In this document: piece by piece, positions 50,642-60,338 of the stretch | Layout: every line of letters starts with the position of its first letter | Position numbering within the stretch: position 1 is the first letter of the stretch | Source of the DNA: Mayamaea pseudoterrestris | Taxonomy: Eukaryota; Bacillariophyta; Bacillariophyceae; Sellaphorales; Sellaphoraceae | Assembly: GCA_027923505.1 (NCBI GenBank) | Contig: BROI01000022.1 | Span: 372,001 to 436,000, forward strand | Direction of reading: 5' to 3' | Length of the DNA: 64,000 bases | The notes under the pieces: model-generated | Told to the model about the DNA's origin: nothing | What the model saw: only the letters and a program-made list of their open reading frames with translations | The model's database searches: none | Program-made: the position numbers and the translations under genes

Positions 50642-53173
50642 ATGTCGCTGAATGGTTCTGATCGATCAATCACAATCACCGAAGACGACGGCGACGACTA
50701 CGAAGGCTGCAAGCCAGGCATTACATTGGAGGCAGCCGCAGCAGATTCCAACATTCCTGCCGCTGACGTATTTGAGGGCGACTCGCAGTACTCCTTCGAG
50801 GAGCACTACACATTGGAGGATCGCATTGCCGAAGGCAGCTTTGGCCAAGTATTTATTGCTCGCCACGTTGCTTCGAACCGCGTGTACGCCGTCAAGATTA
50901 TACTGCGCGCCAAGCTCAACGACCGCGACAAGGACTTGGTCGCCCGCGAGGTTTGCATTCTCAAAGATTGTCGCGACATGACCAACATTGTCCGACTCGT
51001 CGACTACTACTCGAGTTTCGAAAAAATTTACATTGTGCAGCTCTACGCCGAGGGAGGGGACGTCTTTTCGCGACTGGCGACGCGCACCTACTTTAACGAA
51101 AAGGATGCCCGCGACTTGGCCTACCAGCTGCTCATTGCGGTGCGAGCCTTGCATGCCAAGAAGATTGCTCATAGGGATTTGAAACCGGAGAATTTGCTGC
51201 TGCGAAGCTTGATGCGAGACTCGGAGATTCTTGTTGCTGATTTTGGATTTGCTTCCTATGTTCCAGATGGCGGACTCAAGACGCGATGTGGAACGGTGAG
51301 TGGCTAGAGTGCTTTTTATAATGATGATGAGGGGCTTGTCTTTCAAAGCTTTGGCTACAGAGTTCTCGCAGGAGCTGTAGCGAAGATCTATATGACTATA
51401 TAACAATATCAGACGGTTCTCTCACATTATTATCTCTTACATTCGCACCAGCCTGCCTTTGTCGCACCCGAAGTACTTGAATCAAACTGCCGCTACAATG
51501 AACGCTGCGATATGTGGAGTGTCGGCTGTCTCTTGTACATTTTGATTGGTGGTTATCCTCCGTTTCAGGCACGCAATCATCGTCTCCTCTTTCGCAAGAT
51601 TCGAGGTGCGGATTTTTGCTTCCACGATCAATACTTTAAGCATGTCAGCATTGCCGCAAAGCAATTGATTGCGAGTATGTTAACAGTCGATCCCAAGTAT
51701 CGCGTCACTGCCGAGCAAGCGATTGAAAAGAGTCGTTGGATCCAAATGCGGGCTGCCGACTTGGAAAAAGCGGACCTTTCGGCGTCGTTGGGTGAAATGA
51801 AAAAGTTTCAAGCGCGAACGTCGCTCAAGGGAGCCATGCGAACAGTTTTGTGGAGCGTTCAATGCAAATTCAAAAGCGTCGATGATGTTGGATTCGGTGA
51901 CCAGATTAAGGAATGGAATAAGACTGATGAAGCACGGGATCGATTCGAGCGCGCGTACAAGACGGAGATGCGTCCGACGCTCCGATTTTCGGATGTTTAC
52001 GAGATTGGAAAGCTTTTGCATCGCGGAAGAACAGAAGTGTATGAATGTAGACACAAGCACGAGGATTGCATGTATGCCGTCAAGATGATTAGTGCGACCA
52101 AGCCGAATCGTGAACTAGCCGGCAAGCGATCATTATCGGAAAGCATTCACCACGAATTAGCGGTACTAAACAGTTTGAACCATCGACTCATTCTCAAGAT
52201 TATTGACTTTTTCGAGGAGGACGATTACTATTACTTTGTTACCGAGTTAATGGAAGGTGGCGACTTGTTCGACCGCATTTTAACAAATCAGGTTTACACG
52301 GAAAAGGATGCTCGGGACCTTGCCCGAACGCTCATGGAGGCTGTCGACGTTTTACACGACAATCACATTACTCACAGGGACATTAAGCCGCAGAACATTT
52401 TGATGAAGTCCAAGGACAACAATTCTGATATCAAGATTTGCGACTTTGCTTTTGCGTGTCGCGTTCACACTCCGCAGTCGCTCGTCACTCGCTGTGGAAC
52501 GGTACGTCCTGCCCGATAATATTCTACCGGCTTGCTACCTTGCACATCTCACAACTTTATTTTCATCATGCAGCCGACGTATGTTGCGCCAGAGATTCTC
52601 AAAAATATCCCTTACGACGAAACTGCAGACATGTGGAGTGTAGGTGTCGTTCTGTTCGTCATTCTTTCCGGGCAGCCACCTTTTGCTGACGACAACCAGA
52701 CAGTCTTGTTTGAAAAGATTCGCATCGGCGAGTATGACATGACCACTCCGGAGTGGAACGGCATTTCAGAAGATGCCAAGACTCTTGTACGAAACCTGCT
52801 ACACATAAATCCCCAGCAGCGATGGACCGCCAAGCAAGCGATACACTGCAAGTGGCTAGTAGAAGAGGATCCTAGACTTGAAAGTGTGGTATTGGCTGAA
52901 ACTTATGATTTGATACGAAAACGCAAGAGTCGCTTGAAAAATGTTGCCAAAACTGTCATGTGGATGAATCGGCATAGCATTCGAAAAAGCGTTAATGGTG
53001 CTGCGGCAGTGGCGAAAGCCGTCAATCTGACGGACGGGGACGAGACAAAGAGTCCGGCGCAAGAGCAGGTGGTTGACGATGATTCCGCGCAAAAGTCATC
53101 CGAGAATGTATTTTCGGAAACGAGCATAGCTGAACTCATGGCTGGAGCAACTGACGAGGCTGTGATGATTTAG
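50642..53173 (+). CDS. Tandem CaMK-type double protein kinase; second domain DFA
   Basis: Exons 50642-51295, 51452-52501 and 52574-53173 are joined by introns of 156 and 72 bp, both phase 0; the product is 767 residues. Two CaMK/CDPK-like kinase domains lie head to tail. Domain 1 (about 57-315): AEGSFGQVF, YAVKII, HRDLKPENLL, VADFGFAS, FVAPEVL. Domain 2 (about 398-670): loop LLHRGRTEVY lacks the glycine pattern, YAVKMI, HRDIKPQNIL, ICDFAFAC (DFG to DFA), YVAPEIL. Both introns fall at the same place, just after the codons for RCGT in the activation segment, so the domains arose by internal duplication after the intron was gained. Each domain is followed by a similar basic-hydrophobic helix (SLKGAMRTVLW; RLKNVAKTVMW), possibly calmodulin-binding. 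No EF hands are seen. Domain 2 may be a pseudokinase. Confidence 0.87.
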
Positions 53174-53521
53174 AGCAAAGCTAACGAAGCTAACTGTAAA
53201 CGACAATCTCGTGTTTATGAAGTGATGTCTTCATTACATAGGCGATTGCTTGGTAGCATAGGTAAACTATTTCGTTCTTGGACGACTTGTTAGAGAGGCG
53301 TGAGACTGTTTCGAGACGATTTTCTTTAGCTATGCTGCTCCCGAGCGTCGGAGCTTCAGATCTTCCAATGCGCGGGCGCCCGCCGTGCATCCTTCCACGC
53401 TGCAAAAGCCTTCCGATCCTTCCCACAATCTTTGCGCGTTGCCCGATCGTGGTTCGTCTCAAGTTCATTGCCTCCTCTACTCTCCCTTCGACTCCGCCAT
53501 GGTACGATAGAGGTGCAGCGG
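53174..53521. other. Intergenic region
   Basis: About 350 bp between the double-kinase stop and the next gene. The frame of the next gene's first exon is open upstream to 53432, so its true 5' end may lie in this stretch. Nothing else is seen. Confidence 0.4.
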
Positions 53522-54224
53522 ATGATTCAAAGCGCGCATTTGATGACTGTGTGCAATCTGGAGCAATTTACGCTTGAAAAGAAAGCGCCATGGTCATTCC
53601 ACGAAACGAGAAACGGTCGCGTCGCTACTCTCGATTTGATTGCTTTCCTAGCGCCTTGAGCATGCCTCACTCAGCGTATTTTGGCTCACTTTATTACAGA
53701 TTGACCCAAGTATCAGCAAATCTGACAAGACTGCTGTCGTTCCGCCGCCAGTGGCCAGCACGCCAGCTCCTATTTTGCCTCAGCCTTTCCAAGGAAAGGC
53801 GCCGCTCGTTGATGCTCGCCCAGAGCAGCAGCCGTTTCAAGATGCCGGACGCAACGTCACTCGTCGTTTGCCGTTCGCTCCGAGCTTCGACGAAACCATG
53901 CGTCAGGGGAACAGCAACAACTATGCGCCGGCGTTCATGCCGTTTGCTCATCCTCATCAGCCGTTCCAAGTCGACCAAGGATTGGAGAACTTGCTCGTCT
54001 TTGCACCTCCAGCTCATGTCCAAGCTTACATGATTCAAATGCTGTACAAGCTGGGAACCGACATGGCGCGCTTGGAAGCCAAGCTGGATGCTTGGAACGC
54101 CAAGGCGGCGAGCTCGAAAACGGCGGCGGCGCCCAAGCGCAAGCGCGCCACCAAGAAGCAAGTCGAAGCGGCGGCGGCGGCGGCCACCGCGAACGAAAAT
54201 GACAAGAATGTGGAGCAAATTTAG
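53522..54224 (+). CDS. Hypothetical protein with QPFQ motifs and basic/Ala-rich tail
   Basis: Exon 2 (53700-54224, 174 residues) is well supported: it follows TTATTACAG and has strong coding character. It needs an upstream start; my best model is exon 1 53522-53620 (MIQSAHLMTVCNLEQFTLEK...) with a 79-bp intron, but that donor (GTCGCT) is unlike others here. The product would be 207 residues. Features: three QPFQ repeats (LPQPFQGK, EQQPFQDA, HQPFQVDQ), a predicted helical pair (QAYMIQMLYKLGTDMARLEA) and a nuclear-signal-like KRKRATKKQ followed by an Ala run from GCG codons at the C-terminus. The family is not recognised. A nuclear, DNA-associated protein is a guess. Confidence 0.5.
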
Positions 54225-55033
54225 CTTGGCGTAGTATATGCTTGGCGTAAGCGAATCGTTGGATAAGCATGTGGTTGCAGTCGAGCACGCCTTGCCGGGC
54301 TAGAGGAACGGGAAGCGACGGATGATCCCTTGTAGCTCGTAATCAATTAGGTGGATAGCTTCAGAGATTGATTATCATACATGAAAAACCCTGCATGCGT
54401 AGTCATCGAGTACAGTTGTAGGCTGACTATTTGCGTTGCTACAATACAATTCTGAAAGCGCCCTTCCTGCAAAGCTCGTATTGCATCTTACAAACAACTA
54501 GATCATGGATCTCGCTATGCTATTGAACATGAAGCGACTGCATGGCAGAGTGTTTCGTAGTCAAGTAACGCTCTCATCCGACCATGCGAGTAATACCGGT
54601 ATAGGTAGTTTTACCGCGCCATAATCTAACCGGTAGCTAAGCTTCATGTCGGACTGGCATTGACTCCACGCGAGAACCTCTCCGCGCCGCCGCCGAAGCC
54701 ATCCGAGAGAACGATTGCGTTTGCGCATCGACGACGATTGCTTCCTTTAAATACAGAGAGACGTAGCAAACACTGTCTGAATAAGAGCCATAAGCTTGAT
54801 TTAAATAAAGGAGCAATAAAGGAGCGAATTGAGAAAACGCAATTAACCTTGACAAGCAACGACTCGAGAGGCACGACCCATATTCCTTCACCGGTTCACT
54901 CAATAGTTGTTACCTGATTAGTAGTAAAAGATTCACTGGGTCCCTTAATCGAATCAATTTTGAATAAAAAGAGTTGGCGTCATTTGTGTTCATTTTTTGG
55001 CGAATCAAGTAAAGAGCAAGCTTCAATTTTACC
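54225..55033. other. 809-bp intergenic stretch
   Basis: It contains TACCGGTA at 54594-54601 and the near-match AACCGGTA at 54628-54635, the only such pair in the window. Frames here (for example 54637-54903 minus) lack gene-like character. Confidence 0.45.
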
Positions 55034-58000
55034 ATGGCGTCGATGATTGCTGCTCCAAGCGGCAGCCTCGCAAATCCAGCGCCGTTCGATCATGACGAGA
55101 CGGAGGACGCTCCCAAATTTCGTCACGGCGTTCCTACTTCTTCCATACAACCAGCAGATTTAGTTTTGCAAAAGGTGGCCGAGCCAGGCGCTCGGAGCCA
55201 AACGCAAGGGTCGGCGAGCACGGCGAGTACCGAATCTTCCACCGAAAGTGGTTTCATGGCGGAACAAAAGCAGCAACGAATCGATCAAGACTGCAGTCTA
55301 TCCAATGAGGGTAACGACGACGCTACAGACTCGACTTGCGTTGCTCACAAGCTTCAAGTTAAATATCTTCGAGCGGAGGAGCAAGCGTTGATTGAAAAGC
55401 TCTTTCTAAAGCGCATGCAGCCAACAAGCAATGTCAAAAGTGGCACCTCTACTTCTGTCAGGCCATTATCAGCTCCATCGCCATGCTCGCTCTTACTCAT
55501 TACTGGTCCATGTGGATCGGGCAAGTCCTACTTGGCCAAGACTTGCTTGCAGCCACTAGTGCAGGAGCGAAATGGCTTGCTCGTGCGCGGAACCTTTGAC
55601 AAGTCGCAACTCTATGCACCCAGTCCCTATAGTGCCTTGACAATGGCCTTGACGGAATGGACGCAACTAGTAGTGCAACAGGGAATTGTTAACGTTCAAA
55701 GAGTGAAGCAAGCTATCATAAACGGCGTTGGCGAGGATGACGCAGGCTTGCTGCAGAGTATGATTCCAGCCGTGGAATGTATACTGGGAACAAGCGCAGC
55801 GACGAACGACACTACAGGAAGCAGCAATGAACAGACAACAAACAAGAAAAAGTGCCCCAACATGAATGCCATTTGCGGCGCAAACATCAAGTCGAAGCAA
55901 TCCCTACAGCGGTTCACGTCGGTCTTGACAAACTTTTTGCATTCCATTTCGTCGTGCGAGTCTCCACTTGTGTTAATACTGGATGACTTGCACTATGCGG
56001 ATCCGTGCTCGCTGGATATACTGGCATGTTTGGTTTGTAACACGCCTGGCATGTTTCTCGTTGGTACATGTGACGATTCGAGCGTTTTGGGCAAGTCGTA
56101 CTTGGCGAGCAAGCTGCGCGAAATTGAGGACACGTCAGAAGTGAGCTTGGTGCACGTTCAGCTTGGCAATTTACATGAAGAGCAAGTGAATCAGTTGCTG
56201 CGCATGACGTTTACTGTTAATCGAGCGAGTGGGGTTGATGAAACGTCTGATCAAGACGACAGCGTTAAAGCACTGGCCAAGTTATTGATGGAGCAAACAG
56301 ATGGCAACATTTTTTACGTGACAGCTTTCTTGCACTGGCTAGTCAAGTCGGAGCTGTTGGATCGTCATGGTGCGTCTGCGACGGAGCCATGGACTTGGGA
56401 TGTGGACGAAATTCGATTGAGTTTGCCGTCGGCGCAAAAGATGGATGTGGTGGACTTTCTCAGTGGTAGATTTCTAGAAGAGCTCCCTTGTGACTTGAAA
56501 GAAACACTCAAGGTAGCGGCCTGCATTGGATCACATATTTCGGGCCGGCTAGTAGAGCATGCATTCGGAACAAGTGCTTTGCCATGTCTACGCGAAGCTC
56601 GAGAGCGAGGGATTTTGCTTGGCGACGATGAGCACGGAGTGTATTCGTTCAACCATGAGTATTTGCAAATGGCAGCGTACCGTCTTATACCTAAAGCCGA
56701 CTTGGCACTGTATCATTTGGAGATTGGTCGACGCATTTGGCGACATATATCGCCCTGTGGATTGCACCGACTGTTATTTGTAATCTTGGCGCAAATGCAG
56801 CATGGCAAGCACCTTATCACGCGAGACAAGGAGCGTCTCGCCGTTGCAAACCTTTGCTTGAGCGCTGGAACAGTAGCGGCTCGTACGTCAACCTTTCGAA
56901 CTGCGGCAATCTACTTGGAATTTGGAATACTAATGCTGGAGGACAGAAGCTGGCGCGACGAGTACGACTTGACACTGTCGCTTTTCAAGTTTGCGGCGGA
57001 GGTTCAAATGTGCACTGCCAATTTTGAACGCATGGACGAGTTGGTGAATGCAGTTTTGAAGAATGCTCGCCGGCTTCTTGACAAGATTCCAGCCTACTGC
57101 ACGAGAATATACGCGCTCAGTGTCCAAGGACAAGGTGAGCAGGCTATATTGACTGGCGTTGACGTTCTTGCTGGTCTAGGAGAAAATTTTCCGGGCCGAC
57201 TGTGCGGTGTGCAACTGCACAAGCTGTATTGCAAGGTTGCAAAGCAACTTTATGGAAAGAGCGACGAAGTCATTTTGCGGATGCCAACCCTTATCGACGA
57301 AGAGAAGCTGGCCTCGCTGCAAGTACTGCACTTGATATTCATCACGGCACTCCTTTCTCGTCCAAGGTTTACTCCGTTCATTGTACTGACGATGATGGAC
57401 ATTACTCTTCGCAACGGCTTGTCCGCTTTCTCATCCTTGGCGTTTGCATACTTTGGAATGGTGTGCCTGCAGTATATTAACGACACAAAGATGGCATTTC
57501 GCTACGGAGAGCTCAGCCTGGCACTGTTGGACCGTTTTCAAGCAGAGGAGTTCATTCCTCGTGTTCATTGTGCATTCTATGGATGCATTTACCCACGTCG
57601 AAAGCCGCTTGAGGATACACTGGAACACCTTTGGACAGCCCATCTCATTGGCATGCGTACAGGTGACCACAACGCTGCCTTTCTTTGCGCTAGCCTTTGG
57701 ATGATTAATGCTTTTGAATCAAATGTTCCGCTACCTGCAATTGAGCGAAGAATGAAAAAGTGTCGCGAGTCCATGAGGTCATACCGACAGACGACGCAAA
57801 TGGCTGTCGTTCAACCACATCTCAGCACCATTGACTTTTTAATGGGCGTCGCCGAAGATGATGGTTTTGATGATACAGACAACGTTCTGGAACCACAAAA
57901 CAATGTAACGACCGAGTTCAATATCCCCTTTACGAGATTGCAACGCTCTTTCTTCTTTAACGATTTCGAAAATACAACGTCGATTCAAATTGCCCTCACC

Positions 58001-58537
58001 CGAAAGACTCACTTGATCCCGCCTTCTTTTAAAATTATAGCCATCACATTTATGGCTGGCTTGGCTGCGCTTGCTGAAGCGGGGCGCGGTGTGAAAGCTC
58101 GGAAGAACAAGCGGTTTGCCCGAAAGGTCCTTGTCAAGTTTAAAAGCATGTATACCTTGAACTCGCCGCAGAATTGCCTCGGCATGCAGTTTCTATTGGA
58201 GGCAGAGCTTGCCGCATTATCTAAAAATGACGACAAGGCACGTTTGAGTTTCGCAGCAGCAATTGCCATGGCTGAAGCGAACCAACTCTTGTACTTGCGC
58301 GGATTGGTTTACGAGCGTGCCGGCCGTCACTTGTTTGCGCTTGGCGAGCGAAAGGAAGCGTTTAACCTTTTTGTCAAGGCGATTGAGGCATATTCTCACT
58401 GGGGCGCATCTCGCAAGGTACAAATGCTTGAACTTCAATTGGAACTCGACTACAAGATCAGCAGGCCTTGCACCTATTTGAGCGCGTCTTCGCCAGACCA
58501 TCCCGACTACGGTAGAACGACCAGCTTTGATATTTAA
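55034..58537 (+). CDS. STAND/AAA_16-type predicted ATPase with helical repeat tail
   Basis: A single exon of 1167 residues from ATG 55034 (ACCATGG). The first ~140 residues are polar and disordered. The NTPase (COG3899-like) follows: Walker A LLITGPCGSGKSYLAKT at about residue 155, YAPSPYSALTMALTEW, Walker B PLVLILDDLHYADPCSLDIL, a sensor-like region LVGTCDDSS, ADGN-type motif EQTDGNIFYVTAFLHWL and a winged-helix region (LSGRFLEELPCDLKETLKVA, YSFNHEYLQMAAYRLI). The C-terminal ~600 residues are alpha-helical TPR-like repeats. In relatives this ATPase often sits between a kinase and a histidine-kinase or cyclase domain, but neither is fused here. Likely a signalling switch or scaffold; the ligand is unknown. 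Confidence 0.82.
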   Translation: MASMIAAPSGSLANPAPFDHDETEDAPKFRHGVPTSSIQPADLVLQKVAEPGARSQTQGSASTASTESSTESGFMAEQKQQRIDQDCSLSNEGNDDATDSTCVAHKLQVKYLRAEEQALIEKLFLKRMQPTSNVKSGTSTSVRPLSAPSPCSLLLITGPCGSGKSYLAKTCLQPLVQERNGLLVRGTFDKSQLYAPSPYSALTMALTEWTQLVVQQGIVNVQRVKQAIINGVGEDDAGLLQSMIPAVECILGTSAATNDTTGSSNEQTTNKKKCPNMNAICGANIKSKQSLQRFTSVLTNFLHSISSCESPLVLILDDLHYADPCSLDILACLVCNTPGMFLVGTCDDSSVLGKSYLASKLREIEDTSEVSLVHVQLGNLHEEQVNQLLRMTFTVNRASGVDETSDQDDSVKALAKLLMEQTDGNIFYVTAFLHWLVKSELLDRHGASATEPWTWDVDEIRLSLPSAQKMDVVDFLSGRFLEELPCDLKETLKVAACIGSHISGRLVEHAFGTSALPCLREARERGILLGDDEHGVYSFNHEYLQMAAYRLIPKADLALYHLEIGRRIWRHISPCGLHRLLFVILAQMQHGKHLITRDKERLAVANLCLSAGTVAARTSTFRTAAIYLEFGILMLEDRSWRDEYDLTLSLFKFAAEVQMCTANFERMDELVNAVLKNARRLLDKIPAYCTRIYALSVQGQGEQAILTGVDVLAGLGENFPGRLCGVQLHKLYCKVAKQLYGKSDEVILRMPTLIDEEKLASLQVLHLIFITALLSRPRFTPFIVLTMMDITLRNGLSAFSSLAFAYFGMVCLQYINDTKMAFRYGELSLALLDRFQAEEFIPRVHCAFYGCIYPRRKPLEDTLEHLWTAHLIGMRTGDHNAAFLCASLWMINAFESNVPLPAIERRMKKCRESMRSYRQTTQMAVVQPHLSTIDFLMGVAEDDGFDDTDNVLEPQNNVTTEFNIPFTRLQRSFFFNDFENTTSIQIALTRKTHLIPPSFKIIAITFMAGLAALAEAGRGVKARKNKRFARKVLVKFKSMYTLNSPQNCLGMQFLLEAELAALSKNDDKARLSFAAAIAMAEANQLLYLRGLVYERAGRHLFALGERKEAFNLFVKAIEAYSHWGASRKVQMLELQLELDYKISRPCTYLSASSPDHPDYGRTTSFDI

Positions 58538-58745
58538 CAAATCTAACATTTCATATCTGTAAACAATTGAATTATGCTATATCCCTCAAGCAAAGGAACG
58601 CGCGGAAACTTTCTTCAAGAAGGTCCATTGTTCACCCTACTCAAGCTGTAGGTGGATCAGCTGTACAAACTTAATAAAAAATGGGTACAGTATATTATAC
58701 AGTTAATGTGCGCTTTCGAATAGCGAAAATGCCTTGTTAACAAAC

Positions 58746-60074
58746 TCATTTTTCGAATCTCCCATAACGAACTGATCGTTCGATGGCAACCCGCAAGCTC
58801 CTCCAAATGGGCAACCACACATATGGCGTCGTGCAGAAATGAGTACAGTCAGGAAATCCGGGATGCAGCTCCCACAGTGTTTTCGTGAATTGTCGAAAGG
58901 GAAGCATGACGAGTTCATGCAGTGTTTCTGGCAGCGCTGTAAAGTTGGGCGCGCTGGCGTCAACTAGCGTCAGGTTCATTGCATGAAGTAAATCCCTCAT
59001 TGAATTTGTTGTAAACGAGGTGTTGTAATAGTCTGCTTCTTTCATCGGAATACAGGAATCTCGATTCCGAAGGACTTCGAATCGAAAATGGCCACCAGGC
59101 GTATCAAAGTGCTGCGACGACGACTCTCTCCACAAAATCAGCGGGACTCTCTTCCGCAACCAGTCGAGTTCTGCAGTAGAGTCACGCATGAATTCATGCA
59201 ACTGTTTATAAACTTGATAATGGACACCATGATCAAACACGAGAATGTCAATGCCAGGATACATTCTAAAAATTGCCTCGCGCGCCGCTGCATCAGGCCG
59301 AAACATGTTGAAGAAACGAATCGTCGTAGATTGCTGCCCATCATTGGATGTGACATGCACATGCTGCGTACTATCCCACCGATAAGGCTGGAAGCTCGTA
59401 TCATTCGTCAGCTTATCAATCCATGATGTCACATTGTACCCTTGCCGTCGCAAGTCGCAATCCAACCCCACGGTGACTTGCCGCGTCATTGAATCACCTA
59501 GAAATGCCAAAGTCAAATTGTGTTGAAACAATACTTCTAAAATTTGACACAAGTCGCACGTTCTCTCTCCAGGAAATGGTAGTGGATGATCTTGGAGCCA
59601 CTGGAGCGACAAGTTCTGCAGTTTTTCGTAGGGAAGGAGCTAGTAACATATGTTTGAGAAAAAATCATGCACGTGAGTCAAGATACTGGCAATGACCATG
59701 CACTACTTCCCATGCGTTACCATGTTGTCAAGATTGTTGAGACATTTTTCGGGATGAAAGTTGATTTCGTGTCCTGACGACGAGCTTCCGAGACAGCAAT
59801 AAGATGGAATTCCGGCTGGCGGTGCACATATCCGTTCCGCTGCACTCACTACCTCCCATAATTGCAGTGGAATGATTGGAAACAATGATGGGTCGTCGCC
59901 GTTACGTTTTGCTAGCTCTGTTGGATTGTGTCGGCCGATTTGAAAAATTGCATCCTGAAGAGGCCGCCCTGTTTCGACGGAATATAACACGATGCGCCAA
60001 AGCTCCATGACGAAAATAAAGGCAAGAATATTGCGCAATCGATGCTGGGAAGGAAAATGGCAACCATGCCACAT
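58746..60074 (-). CDS. Type II membrane PC-esterase / SGNH-like protein (TBL-related)
   Basis: Exons (minus strand) 60074-59721 and 59639-58746 flank an 81-bp intron (GTAACG...ACTAG), phase 0, giving 415 residues. A short cytosolic N-terminus precedes a membrane helix (LRNILAFIFVMELWRIVLYS), the usual Golgi type II layout. The catalytic domain shows LAFLGDSMTRQV (GDS serine block) and, near the C-terminus, PGFPDCTHFCTTPYVWLPIW, the Asp-x-x-His block of the PC-esterase family (plant TBL proteins, animal CASD1). These enzymes add or remove O-acetyl groups on polysaccharides. About six N-glycosylation sequons (such as NLT, NDT, NTS) fit a lumenal domain. The substrate is unknown. Confidence 0.8.
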
Positions 60075-60338
60075 GGTCCCGGTGTGTGAGAGAGGGGCAA
60101 AGGGAGTAAAGCATGCGAGGAGAATTTTGAAAAAGAAAAGATAGTGGTCGCAATGGCTGTGCCGGAATACCGCTGCGACTTAATTAATTATTTTTTAAAC
60201 TGTGGTACCGCGACCCAGTGCATGCCTTAGTGAAACATGAGTTGGCATTCACTTAGCCTAACAAACGGACATAAGGACCCAAGAATGAGGATACAGTTTT
60301 CGAGACATATGTTATCAGTTTAAAGGCAGCTTTTTTGT

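Noticed and set aside
54637-54903. 88-codon minus-strand frame
   Set aside because: Low-complexity, no domain, overlaps another equally long frame on the same strand.
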